A DNA stretch of 12,835 nt, taken from contig JAEXMB010000050.1 of NCBI GenBank assembly GCA_023444705.1, positions 1-12,835 of the forward strand, read 5' to 3'. Under the pieces are notes generated by a model that was not told the origin of the DNA, did no database searches, and saw nothing but the letters and a program-made list of their open reading frames with translations. How positions within the stretch are numbered: position 1 is the first letter of the stretch; each line of letters begins with the position of its first letter. Positions 6,227-12,835 of the stretch are shown here, piece after piece. The DNA is from Pseudomonadota bacterium (GTDB taxonomy: Bacteria; Pseudomonadota; Alphaproteobacteria; Micavibrionales; UBA2020). Made by a program: the position numbers and the translations under genes.

Positions 6227-6271
6227 GGCGCCTCTGTTCGCCCTTGCGGGCGCACAACCGGCGCGGGCGCC
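6227..6271. other. GC-rich nested inverted repeats between convergent genes
   Basis: GGCGCC at 6227-6232 can pair with GGCGCC at 6266-6271, enclosing a CGCCC-TTGC-GGGCG hairpin (6239-6252). It may help terminate the minus-strand aguAB transcript, although the only nearby T-rich sequence is on the wrong side, or it may be a REP-like element. No second copy is seen in the window. Confidence 0.3.
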
Positions 6272-6321
6272 TTGCTCACCGCGAAACGTCCCTCAGCCTG
6301 TGCCGTGATTGCTGTTTTTAT

Positions 6322-7152
6322 TTAACCGGGGCAGCGCATGTCGCGGAAGAAGCCCCAGGCGGCGCGCTCGCCTGCGATCTTTTGAATGTCAAAGGATTGC
6401 ACCAGAACACCTTCCTGCTCGCGGTCGAGTTGCTGCACAATCGCGCCGGTCTGGTCGGTGATGAAGGACGAGCCATAGTATTTCTGCCCGTTTTCGGTGC
6501 CAACACGGTTGGCGGCGGCGACGGGGACGACGTTGGATGTCGCATGGCCCTGTTGCGCGCGGTGCCAGCGGTCGCGGGTATCAAGGGCGCTGTTATGCGG
6601 CTCCGACCCGATGGCGGTGGGGTAGAGCAACACGTCCGCGCCCAGCAGCATCATGCCGCGCGCGCACTCGGGATACCATTGATCCCAGCAGATGCCCACG
6701 CCGACCTTGCCCCACGGGGTTTGCCAGACTTTGTAGCCGGAATCTCCGGGGCGGAAATAGAATTTTTCCTGATAGCCGGGGCCGTCGGGGATATGCGTCT
6801 TGCGATAGACGCCCATGATGTCGCCGTTGTGGTCGATGGCGACGACGCTGTTGAAATAGCGGTGGCCGTCTTTCTCGTAGATCGAGGCGGGAAGGAACAC
6901 GCCCAGTTCCTTGGCGAGTTTCTGAAACGCCACGGTGCAGGGATGCGTGTCGGCGGGATAGGCGCGCGCGAAATGTTTTTCTTCCTGCGTGGTGCAGAAA
7001 TAATGGCCCTGAAACAGCTCGGGCGTGAGGATCACGTTGGCGCCTTTTTTCGCGGCCTCGCGGATGAAGGGGGTGATCTTTTCGATGTTTTGCTGGATAT
7101 CGTCGCCAAAGGCGCACTGGACGACGCCGACGGTCAGTTGCTGCGTGGTCAT
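6322..7152 (-). CDS. aguB: N-carbamoylputrescine amidase
   Basis: A 276-aa nitrilase-superfamily enzyme that hydrolyses N-carbamoylputrescine to putrescine, CO2 and ammonia, the last step of the agmatine route. The catalytic triad is visible: E45 in TPELFQGHYFC, K118 in YRKTHIPDGPGYQEKFYF, and nucleophile C155 in GICWDQWYPECAR. The stretch YPTAIGSEP and the C-terminal RRDMR-like end (GFFRDMRCPG) are also typical of AguB rather than of other nitrilases, and the length is slightly below the usual 285-300. The start codon overlaps the stop of aguA by 4 bp (ATGA), so the two are translationally coupled. Cytoplasmic. No odd residues seen. Confidence 0.96.
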   Translation of the reverse strand: MTTQQLTVGVVQCAFGDDIQQNIEKITPFIREAAKKGANVILTPELFQGHYFCTTQEEKHFARAYPADTHPCTVAFQKLAKELGVFLPASIYEKDGHRYFNSVVAIDHNGDIMGVYRKTHIPDGPGYQEKFYFRPGDSGYKVWQTPWGKVGVGICWDQWYPECARGMMLLGADVLLYPTAIGSEPHNSALDTRDRWHRAQQGHATSNVVPVAAANRVGTENGQKYYGSSFITDQTGAIVQQLDREQEGVLVQSFDIQKIAGERAAWGFFRDMRCPG

Positions 7153-8141
7153 GCGTGGATCTCCTGTTGGGTGATGCAGTGAAACGACCCGCCGCCGGTC
7201 AGCACATGGCGCGCGGGCAGGGCGACGACGCGGTGGTGGGGGAACAGCTGCGCCAGTTTTTGCCGCGCGTCCTCGGCCGAGGCGCTGCCGTAGCTTGGCA
7301 TGACGATCACGCCGTTATAGATGATGTAGTTCATGTGGCTGGCGGCGACAGGTTCGCCGTCTTCGTCTGTGACCAGCCCGGGCGAGGGCAGGGTTGATAC
7401 CTGCAGGCCCGCTGCGCGCAGGGCGGCTTCGGTCTGCGCGAAAATTTCCGCATTGGGATCGTCATCGCCAAAGGCCGACTGGCACAGCGCATGGCCGGGG
7501 GCGACAAAGCGCGCAAGGTTGTCGATATGGCCGTCGGTATGGTCGTTGGTCAGCCCGCCGTCGAGCCAGATGACGCGCTGTGCGCCGAAATCGTGTTGCA
7601 GGCGCGCGGTGACCTGTGCCTCGGTCACGGGGCCGTTGCGGTTGTCGTTGAGCAGGCATTCGCGCGTGGTCAAAATCGTGCCCGCGCCGTCAAATTCCAG
7701 CGCCCCGCCCTCGATCACATAGTCATGCGGAATGATGGCGACGGCGGCGGTTTGCGCCACGGTATCGCCCACGCTGTCGTCAAAGGGCAGGTCGTATTTG
7801 CCGCCCCAGCCGTTGGTCAGAAAGCGCAGCGCCTTTTTGGCGCCGTCGACCTTGGCAAAGATCGGCCCCGTATCGCGCAGCCAAATGTCGCCGAACTGCG
7901 CGGGCACCAGCGTGACGTTGGCGTGGTTGCACAGATGGTGGGCGCGCGCCAGCGCGTCGCTGCCGCTGACCAGTACGTTGACAGGGCCGGCACTGGCAAG
8001 GGCGCGGATCATCGCGGCGACTTCTTCCTGTGCGCCGGCAAGGTTGTCCTGCCACAGGTCGGCGTGGCTCGGGAAGGCGGTCCACATCGCCAGCATGGGG
8101 GCGGCTTCGTGCGGAATGTCGATATGCGGCGTGGCGGTCAT
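7149..8141 (-). CDS. aguA: Agmatine deiminase
   Basis: A 330-aa guanidino-group hydrolase (PPADPAD/pentein fold) that converts agmatine to N-carbamoylputrescine and ammonia, feeding AguB. The active-site residues are in place: D90 in GDIWLRDTGPIF, E144 in VIEGGALEFDG, H205 in NDHTDGHIDN, and the nucleophile C322 in GGGSFHCITQQEI at the C-terminus. The length is a little short of the E. coli-type enzyme (about 365 aa). The start at 8141 gives MTATPHIDIPHEAAP, just before the family's W-x-A-x-P segment (MWTAFPSH); the upstream GGGAAC is a weak ribosome site. An 81-bp gap separates it from the 394-aa gene upstream on the same strand, so it could have its own promoter or be read through. An arginine decarboxylase to supply agmatine is not in the window. 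Confidence 0.96.
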   Translation of the reverse strand: MTATPHIDIPHEAAPMLAMWTAFPSHADLWQDNLAGAQEEVAAMIRALASAGPVNVLVSGSDALARAHHLCNHANVTLVPAQFGDIWLRDTGPIFAKVDGAKKALRFLTNGWGGKYDLPFDDSVGDTVAQTAAVAIIPHDYVIEGGALEFDGAGTILTTRECLLNDNRNGPVTEAQVTARLQHDFGAQRVIWLDGGLTNDHTDGHIDNLARFVAPGHALCQSAFGDDDPNAEIFAQTEAALRAAGLQVSTLPSPGLVTDEDGEPVAASHMNYIIYNGVIVMPSYGSASAEDARQKLAQLFPHHRVVALPARHVLTGGGSFHCITQQEIHA

Positions 8142-8222
8142 GGCTGTTCCCGGTGTGAATCGTTGGCTCTGTTGCGAAAGATGGCACAGGCGCGGGGTAA
8201 CGTCCAGAGATGTGCGCGGGGA

Positions 8223-9407
8223 TCAGCGTGCCAAGGCAAGGTGGTTGGTGTCATAGCCCCTGAGCGGGCGTAACAGGTCGCCCTGCTTGGAATATTCGCG
8301 GCTGCTGTTGCTGTCGCAATAGAGCTTGGGCGACAGGTAATAGGCGCCGTCGGGGACGTTTTTATTAAGGAACTCCGCCACAAAGCGATCGACGGTATGG
8401 CGCAGCTCGGGGCTGTTGCAACCGTGCATGGTGCCTTCGGGGATGAAGGCCGTGTGTTCACGCTGCGGTGGTGTCGTCACAGGCGACGGTGCGGGCTGGC
8501 GCTTGAACAGCGCGTTGAAGATGGCGCTGATCGGCCCTTGCCTGCGGATGTCGCGCGGTGCGGCGGGCTGTGGCTGCGGTTTGAGCGGGCGCAGGTTGGG
8601 CGGTGTGTCGGTATAGGGTTTGATGAGCAGGCGCGTGCGCGGGTCGTTGATCTCGGGATCTTTGGCACGCACCAGATAGGCGACGATGGTGCCGCGGCGA
8701 ATATCCTCGTGGACGAAGGCATCGAATTCGGCGCGGTGGGGCGACATGCACGACTTCCAGTGGCGGCCCGCCGACATGCGTGCAATATCGTCGGGATTGC
8801 GCGAGATCACCACCATTGTATCGCGCAGGCGCGTGGTGTCGTTGACATAGCGGGTATAAAGGAACTTGACCTTCTCGTTGTCCTGCAACAGCTTGCCGAT
8901 GCGATAGGTGTTCTTGCCTGCGGCATCGGTGGCGTGCCCCTTGGCGTAGTCGGTGACGGTGTAGCCAAGCTGCTTGAGGTGGACGAACACGCTGGATTGC
9001 GTCGCCGACATCTCTTGCGGGTATTGGGTGGGTAGGTAAATCCTGTCGCTGTCGCCAAAGGCGGCATCAAGTACGTCGTGCTGCACGCGCTCCGCCGTTG
9101 CCTGATCGAATTTCTTTTGCTGGGCGGCGTCGAAATAACGGCCTGCCTGAATGTCTGCGGTTTCGGCGGCGATGGCGTCGCTGTCGCTGGCGGCCAGCGC
9201 CAGCAGTTTCGTTTTCGGCGTTTGCATGCGCTTGCGCTCCGCCGCCAGCAGATAGGCGACAAGCTCGGCGTGCAGATGTGTTTTGCCGGTATGTTCCACC
9301 GCGGCTTGCGCGTCGGCGGCGATGCGTTTCATGAAGGCGTCATGCAGTGCGCGCACGCGCGCTTGGGGCAGGATCATGTCGTTGTGTTCTGCCGTCGCGG
9401 ACGTCAT
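8223..9407 (-). CDS. Uncharacterised 394-aa protein, second gene of a coupled pair
   Basis: I do not recognise a named family. The N-terminal part (1-115) is helical and charged. Residues 118-265 look like a folded domain with SRNPDDIARMSAGRHWKSCMSP (W217, C220) followed by HEDIRRGTIVAYLVRAKDPEINDPRTRLLIKPY; the W-x-S-C-M plus G-T-x-x-A-Y-L pattern looks conserved-domain-like and I have a vague sense of similar uncharacterised proteins, but cannot name one. A Pro-rich linker (about 268-315) leads to a C-terminal part (316-394) with GTMHGCNSPELRHTVDRFVAEFLNKN and YYLSPKLYCDS. No signal peptide or membrane helix. The start overlaps the stop of the acidic 113-aa gene by 4 bp (ATGA), so the two are coupled. 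A second in-frame ATG is at residue 11. Function unknown. Confidence 0.8.
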   Translation of the reverse strand: MTSATAEHNDMILPQARVRALHDAFMKRIAADAQAAVEHTGKTHLHAELVAYLLAAERKRMQTPKTKLLALAASDSDAIAAETADIQAGRYFDAAQQKKFDQATAERVQHDVLDAAFGDSDRIYLPTQYPQEMSATQSSVFVHLKQLGYTVTDYAKGHATDAAGKNTYRIGKLLQDNEKVKFLYTRYVNDTTRLRDTMVVISRNPDDIARMSAGRHWKSCMSPHRAEFDAFVHEDIRRGTIVAYLVRAKDPEINDPRTRLLIKPYTDTPPNLRPLKPQPQPAAPRDIRRQGPISAIFNALFKRQPAPSPVTTPPQREHTAFIPEGTMHGCNSPELRHTVDRFVAEFLNKNVPDGAYYLSPKLYCDSNSSREYSKQGDLLRPLRGYDTNHLALAR

Positions 9408-9745
9408 GCAGGGGCGTCCTCCGCGCTGTCTTCATCGCTATGACCGACGGCGATCAGCACTTCGCTCGTGCTATCCTCGCTGGCGGCGACATGGTCAAGA
9501 CAGGCGATGATATCGGCAAAGGCCTCGTCAAGGCTCAGCGCATAGCCGCTCATATGGCGCTCGCTGCCCGTCAGCATCAGCGACCAGTCGACGGCGCCGT
9601 CAAATAACATGGTATCGCCGCTGTCGCGCAACTGTGCCAGTTGTGCGCGCTTGTCAGCCAGTGTACCCGGTGCAAAGGCGGCCTCCACGCGTTCCAGCGC
9701 GCCGTCGGGATTAAGCACCATCATTTCTGTGCCGGGATCGGCCAT
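9404..9745 (-). CDS. Very acidic 113-aa protein, first gene of a coupled pair
   Basis: A small cytoplasmic protein with 23 Asp/Glu against 5 Arg/Lys, no recognised family. It has predicted beta-strand/helix segments (TEMMVLNPDG, DGAVDWSLMLTGSERHMSGYALSLDEAFADIIACLDHVAA) and an acidic tail ending in HSDEDSAEDAPA. The ribosome site AAGGA lies 6 nt before the ATG. The 4-bp overlap with the 394-aa gene indicates co-translation and probable joint function; a chaperone, inhibitor or immunity-type partner would be one reading, but the sequence does not show which. A perfect inverted repeat stands directly before its ribosome site. Confidence 0.78.
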   Translation of the reverse strand: MADPGTEMMVLNPDGALERVEAAFAPGTLADKRAQLAQLRDSGDTMLFDGAVDWSLMLTGSERHMSGYALSLDEAFADIIACLDHVAASEDSTSEVLIAVGHSDEDSAEDAPA

Positions 9746-9756
9746 GTCGCATCCTT

Positions 9757-9779
9757 TTGCAATGGCAGGTAAATTGCAA
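9757..9779 (-). promoter_or_regulatory. Inverted repeat before the acidic/394-aa operon (operator or leader hairpin)
   Basis: TTGCAAT (9757-9763) and ATTGCAA (9773-9779) form a perfect 7-bp dyad with a 9-bp spacer. On the minus strand it ends immediately before the AAGGA ribosome site, 11 nt from the start codon at 9745. A TATAAT lies at 9796-9791, so the predicted transcript would begin with this dyad. It could bind a dimeric repressor over the transcription start or form a hairpin next to the ribosome site. Confidence 0.5.
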
Positions 9780-9790
9780 TTCCGCCCCCA

Positions 9791-9796
9791 ATTATA
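9791..9796 (-). promoter_or_regulatory. Possible -10 element of the acidic/394-aa operon
   Basis: A perfect TATAAT on the minus strand, 46 bp before the start at 9745. No good -35 is found at 16-18 bp, and a second TATAAT (9840-9835) nearby weakens the claim. The 145-bp AT-rich gap between this operon and the CorC-like gene must hold promoters for both directions. Confidence 0.35.
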
Positions 9797-9899
9797 AGGA
9801 GGAGCTGTTAATTTTATGTGAAAGAATAAAAATAATTATATTCAATAGGTTAGCAAGAAGGATAGACAGCCTGCCCCCTGACATCCTAGGATGCCCGCC

Positions 9900-11216
9900 A
9901 TGTGGAGCGACATATTCATTATTGCAATCCTGCTTGTTCTGAACGGCTTTTTTGCAATGTCGGAGCTGGCCATCGTTTCGGCCAGCAAGCCCTTGCTCAA
10001 GCAGCGGGCGGCCAAAGGTTCGCGCCGTGCGGCAGCGGCCATCGCCCTGTCGGAAAATCCCGGGCGTTTCCTGTCCACCGTGCAGATCGGCATCACGCTG
10101 GTCGGCATCGTCGCCGGTGCTTATGGCGGCGCCACCCTGTCTGCCCCGCTCAAGGCGCAGTTTGACGCCATTCCCCTGCTGGCCGCCTATAGCGATACGC
10201 TGTCGGTGGCGATCGTCGTCGCGCTGATCACCTATTTTTCCGTGGTGATGGGCGAGCTGATCCCAAAGCAGCTTGCGCTGATCCATGCCGAAACGCTGGC
10301 GATGTTCGTGGCTCTGCCCATGCAGATGCTGGCGCGCCTGACCACGCCGGTCGTCGCGCTGCTTGAATATTCCGCCAAGGGTGTGATGGCATTGCTGCGC
10401 ATCAAGCCGCAGGACGAGCGCATGACCGAAACCGAGATCAACGCTGTCATCGCCGAAGGCGTTGCCAGCGGCGCGATCGAGGAGGAGGAGCAAAAAGTGA
10501 TCCAGCGCGTGATCCGCCTGGGCGACCGCAGTGTGACCTCGATCATGACCCACCGCAGCGAAGTCACCGCGCTGTCGCTGGCCGATGATGCGCAAACCGC
10601 GCTTGAAAAAGTCGCGGCATCAAATCACTCGCGCTTTCCCGTTATCGACGGCGATATCACCCGCGTGGTCGGTGTGGTGACAGCGCGCGATATTTTGCGC
10701 GCGCGCGCGACCGATTTCAGCGTTGCCAGCATCATGAACGAGATTTTGTACGTGCGCGACACCACCACCTGCCTTGACGCGTTGCAGATGTTTCGCGCGC
10801 AGGACGTCGGCGTTGCGGCAGTGATCGACGAATACGGCGCGTTTGAAGGTCTGTTCACCCAGGCCGACGTGCTTGAGGCCGTGGTCGGCATCGTCAAGTC
10901 AAACTATGACGGCGAGGAAGATTTGCTGATCGTCGCGCGCGAAGACGGCACCTCGTGGCTGGTCGACGGTCTGACGCCGGTTGACGAGGTCAGCATGAAC
11001 CTCAGCATCGACGACATCGCCGGCGGCGATTACCAGACTATCGCGGGTTTTGTGCTGAGCCGCCTTAAAGTCAGCCCCGCCACCGGCGTGGCCTTTGACC
11101 ACGGCGGGTTCCGCTTTGAAATCGTCGACATGGACCGCCACCGTATTGACAAAATCCTTATCACGCGCCATGTGATACAGCCACCGCTTGATGACCGCGA
11201 AAGTGAACCTGCATGA
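9900..11216 (+). CDS. CorC/HlyC (CNNM) family membrane protein with CBS domains
   Basis: A 438-aa inner-membrane protein of the 'hemolysin' family, known to include Mg2+/Co2+ transport proteins (CorC, MpfA, CNNM). Order of domains: CNNM/DUF21 membrane domain (about 1-175) with a first helix DIFIIAILLVLNGFFAMSELAIVSA, two re-entrant or membrane segments (STVQIGITLVGIVAGAYGG and SVAIVVALITYFSVVMGELIPK) and MFVALPMQMLARLTTPVVALL; then CBS1 (about 210-268) and CBS2 (about 275-335), the latter with AAVIDEYGAFEGLFTQADVLEAVVG; then the CorC/HlyC transporter-associated domain (about 345-425). GELIPK (118-123) is a conserved DUF21 motif. The first ATG (9891) overlaps AGGA; the ATG at 9900 is 8 nt after it and matches the usual family start, so it is preferred. 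It overlaps the DedA gene by 4 bp. Confidence 0.93.
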   Translation: MWSDIFIIAILLVLNGFFAMSELAIVSASKPLLKQRAAKGSRRAAAAIALSENPGRFLSTVQIGITLVGIVAGAYGGATLSAPLKAQFDAIPLLAAYSDTLSVAIVVALITYFSVVMGELIPKQLALIHAETLAMFVALPMQMLARLTTPVVALLEYSAKGVMALLRIKPQDERMTETEINAVIAEGVASGAIEEEEQKVIQRVIRLGDRSVTSIMTHRSEVTALSLADDAQTALEKVAASNHSRFPVIDGDITRVVGVVTARDILRARATDFSVASIMNEILYVRDTTTCLDALQMFRAQDVGVAAVIDEYGAFEGLFTQADVLEAVVGIVKSNYDGEEDLLIVAREDGTSWLVDGLTPVDEVSMNLSIDDIAGGDYQTIAGFVLSRLKVSPATGVAFDHGGFRFEIVDMDRHRIDKILITRHVIQPPLDDRESEPA

Positions 11217-11794
11217 GCCTTGTCGCCCTGATCAAATCCATCGGCTATATGGGTGTATGGTCGATTATCTTTGCCGAGACGGGCATCCTGTTCGGCATCT
11301 TCCTGCCGGGCGACATGTTGCTGTTTGCGGTCGGTGTTCTGGCCGCACAGGGCGTTTTTGATCTGACCACCGTCGTTTCGGGCTGCTTTATCGCGGCGGT
11401 CGGCGGCAATATCCTCGGCTATGAAATCGGCAGCCGCCTTGGCCTGCCTTTCCTGCAAAAGCACAGCCTGCGCTATGCCACGCCGCAACATATCGAAAAG
11501 GCGCAGCAGTTCTTCAACCGCTATGGCCGCAGCAGCGTAGTGCTGGCGCGCTTCGTGCCCGTCGCGCGCACGCTGGCGCCGTTTCTGGCGGGCATCGCGC
11601 GCATGGACTATCAGGTTTTTGTCGCGTATTCGTTTATCGGCGGCGCGCTGTGGGCCGCGGGCCTGCCGATCGCGGGCTATCACCTGGCCGGCCTGATCCG
11701 CCCCGAGCTGGTGGACTACATCCTGTTGCCGGTCATCTTCGTCGTGATCGTGTTCATCATGGTGCTGGGCAAATACCGCCGCAAGCCCGACTAA
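11213..11794 (+). CDS. DedA family membrane protein
   Basis: A 193-aa inner-membrane protein of the DedA (SNARE-associated) family, whose members act in lipid carrier (undecaprenyl phosphate, phosphatidylethanolamine) translocation and membrane homeostasis. Family features seen: E22 in FAETG, LPGD (31-34) in a re-entrant-type loop, GGNILGYEIGSRLG (64-77), and the ARFVPVARTLAPFLAGIARM stretch (112-131) with R113, P116 and R119. Several hydrophobic segments span the sequence, the last being VDYILLPVIFVVIVFIMVLG, followed by a basic tail. The ATG overlaps the stop of the CorC-like gene (ATGA), so they are one operon; whether they share a task is not known. Confidence 0.93.
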   Translation: MSLVALIKSIGYMGVWSIIFAETGILFGIFLPGDMLLFAVGVLAAQGVFDLTTVVSGCFIAAVGGNILGYEIGSRLGLPFLQKHSLRYATPQHIEKAQQFFNRYGRSSVVLARFVPVARTLAPFLAGIARMDYQVFVAYSFIGGALWAAGLPIAGYHLAGLIRPELVDYILLPVIFVVIVFIMVLGKYRRKPD

Positions 11795-11796
11795 GA

Positions 11797-11841
11797 GGCG
11801 GCTGGAAATCCCCGCAGAGTGCAACCCTAGCCGCCGTTTTT
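11797..11841 (+). terminator. Probable terminator of the CorC/DedA operon
   Basis: GGCGGCT (11797-11803) pairs with AGCCGCC (11829-11835), followed directly by GTTTTT. The loop is long (25 nt) and the right arm can also pair with GGCGGC at 11842-11847. The right arm lies in the last codons and stop of the convergent DUF6356-type gene. Confidence 0.4.
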
Positions 11842-12114
11842 GGCGGCGCGTTCCTTGTCGCAATCAATCAGTTTCTGGCGGCGTGCCTCGATGATGCTGT
11901 AAAGGTTGCAGATGTAATTGCTCGCGGTCTTTTCGCACAGGAAGGGAAAGATGCCGTGCAGGATCAGGCACAGGGCGAAGAAGATCATCTGCGCGCCGGT
12001 CACCAGCGCAAACCACAGGTGGCGCCAGTAACATTCCCCCGCCGCCATCGGATGGGCGACGAAAAGCCGGTAAAGAAGCCCGCGCTGGGGCGGTGAAGAA
12101 ATCTGTTCTTTCAT
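11827..12114 (-). CDS. DUF6356-type small membrane protein
   Basis: A 95-aa protein with the pattern of the DUF6356 family: FVAHPMAAGECYWRHLWFALVTGAQM (18-43), then a hydrophobic stretch with the ILHGIFPFLCEKTASNYI motif (51-68), and a basic, helical C-terminus (EARRQKLIDCDKERAAKNGG). One or two membrane segments lie in 33-60. Function is unknown in the family, which is common in alphaproteobacteria. The start at 12114 is chosen from the family pattern (short N-terminus before YRLF) although the ribosome site is poor. Longer in-frame starts reach 12225 and would overlap the next gene, so they are less likely. Confidence 0.72.
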   Translation of the reverse strand: MKEQISSPPQRGLLYRLFVAHPMAAGECYWRHLWFALVTGAQMIFFALCLILHGIFPFLCEKTASNYICNLYSIIEARRQKLIDCDKERAAKNGG

Positions 12115-12214
12115 GCGGGTATTGCACCATATCGCGGCACCGCTGGCAAGCCGCTTTGCGAATGTGCGGGCGTCAGGCATAATCGACAGCGCCGCTGGCG
12201 AAAGGATGTTCTCG

Positions 12215-12835
12215 ATGCTGCGCAAGGCTTCATATTACGTCATACCGGTGCTGGCTGTGGTGTGCCTGCTGCCCTTTGTCAGTGCCGCGATGGCGCTGGT
12301 GCTGGGCATGGCGGCGGCACTGGTGTGTGGCAATCCCTATCATGATAAAACTTCTGTTGCGACGCGCAAACTGCTGGCGGTCTGCGTCGTCGGTCTTGGC
12401 GCGGGAATGAACCTTGTCGATGTCGCAACGGCAGGCGTGAAGGGCATAGGCTATACCGCCGCCAGCATCGCGCTGGTGATGCTGGCGGGAATGATATTGG
12501 GCCGCCTGTTCAGGGCGGAGCGCGAGACGTCTTTTCTCATCACCGTCGGCACCGCGATTTGCGGCGGCAGCGCCATTGCCGCCGTCGCGCCTGTCATCCA
12601 TGCGCGCAGTGCCAGCATTTCCGTGGCGATGGGCGTGGTTTTTACGCTCAACGCGCTGGCACTGCTGGTCTTCCCTGCGATCGGGCATGCGCTTGATCTG
12701 CCGCAGGAAGCCTTTGGCCTGTGGAGCGCGCTGGCCATTCATGACACCAGTTCGGTGGTGGGTGCGGGGTTGCATTACGGCGCGCGCGCGCTAGAGGTCG
12801 GCACCACGGTCAAACTTGCGCGCGCGCTGTGGATC
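12215..12835 (+). CDS. YeiH-family (Cons_hypoth698) membrane transporter, 3' end outside window
   Basis: The first 207 codons of a membrane protein open to the right edge with no stop. Signature segments of the YeiH/PF03601 family are visible: GLGAGMNL (60-67), TVGTAICGGSAIAAVAPVI (110-128), and the SALAIHDTSSVVGAGLHYG region (171-189) with GTTVKLARALW (196-206). Several hydrophobic helices lie between. The family is annotated as putative sulfate exporters and usually has about 310-350 residues, so about a third is missing. An ATG at 12206 overlaps AAAGGA; the ATG at 12215 is 8 nt after it and preferred. It is divergent from the DUF6356-type gene with about 100 bp between. The substrate is uncertain. 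Confidence 0.85.
   Translation, partial: MLRKASYYVIPVLAVVCLLPFVSAAMALVLGMAAALVCGNPYHDKTSVATRKLLAVCVVGLGAGMNLVDVATAGVKGIGYTAASIALVMLAGMILGRLFRAERETSFLITVGTAICGGSAIAAVAPVIHARSASISVAMGVVFTLNALALLVFPAIGHALDLPQEAFGLWSALAIHDTSSVVGAGLHYGARALEVGTTVKLARALWI

Noticed and set aside
9797..9832. Strong AAGGAGGAG ribosome site in the gap before the CorC-like gene
   Set aside because: The ATG after it is followed at once by TGA and the following GTG gives only three codons, so no peptide can be supported.
9792..10595. Minus-strand open frame of 267 aa over the CorC-like gene
   Set aside because: His/Gln/Asp-rich antisense composition; the plus strand encodes clear DUF21 and CBS domains.
10697..10709. (GC)n alternating tract in CBS1 region, and a similar one at 12780-12791
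   Set aside because: Both lie in frame in coding sequence as Arg-Ala repeats of a GC-rich genome; Z-DNA or slippage roles are not supported.
12115..12225. Longer N-terminus for the DUF6356-type protein
   Set aside because: It lacks family similarity and would run across the divergent promoter region and start of the YeiH-family gene.
1..12835. Possible mobile element, prophage or CRISPR content
   Set aside because: No integrase, transposase, terminal repeats, spaced direct repeats or tRNA target were seen; all neighbours have housekeeping-type families and uniform composition apart from short intergenic gaps.

Overview
The window looks like ordinary chromosomal DNA from a GC-rich alphaproteobacterium. 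The main pointers are a CpdR-type single-domain response regulator (the FVTGFAAVA and PFHLKE motifs are typical of alphaproteobacterial CpdR), a DUF6356-type small membrane protein, and GC-rich codon use. I cannot assign a genus. No tRNA, rRNA, CRISPR array, insertion sequence, phage gene or attachment site was seen. The last gene is cut by the right edge.

Layout. 35-499 (-): a CpdR-like receiver with altered active-site residues and a C-terminal tail, apparently with a long structured leader. 823-1659 (+): a PhyH-like 2OG-Fe(II) oxygenase, sharing a perfect bidirectional terminator with the convergent gene at 1734-2507 (-), an exported DsbA-fold thiol oxidoreductase with DsbC-like active-site residues. 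4616-2728 (-): a two-gene operon of a small exported protein of unknown function and an exported M48/TPR metalloprotease of the BepA type. Divergent from it, 4740-5165 (+) is a stand-alone FlgC-like rod protein. 5280-6110 (+) is a single gene with a near-consensus promoter, biased codon use and a strong hairpin terminator; its product is an unrecognised, Cys- and Trp-free helical protein.

9745-6322 (-) holds four genes in a row. The first two (a very acidic 113-aa protein and a 394-aa protein, both unrecognised) overlap by 4 bp. After an 81-bp gap come aguA and aguB, also overlapping by 4 bp, which turn agmatine into putrescine. 9900-11794 (+) is a CorC/CNNM-type membrane protein and a DedA protein, again overlapping by 4 bp. 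12114-11827 (-) is a DUF6356-type protein, divergent from a YeiH-family (Cons_hypoth698) transporter that runs off the window at 12835.

Functionally the window mixes envelope maintenance (periplasmic thiol oxidoreductase, M48 protease, CorC, DedA), polyamine synthesis and cell-cycle or motility type functions (CpdR-like, FlgC-like). The least explained parts are the acidic/394-aa pair with the dyad in front of it, the protein at 5280-6110, and the small partner of the M48 protease. I found no convincing complete novel system such as a defence island; the acidic/394-aa pair is the best candidate for something undescribed.
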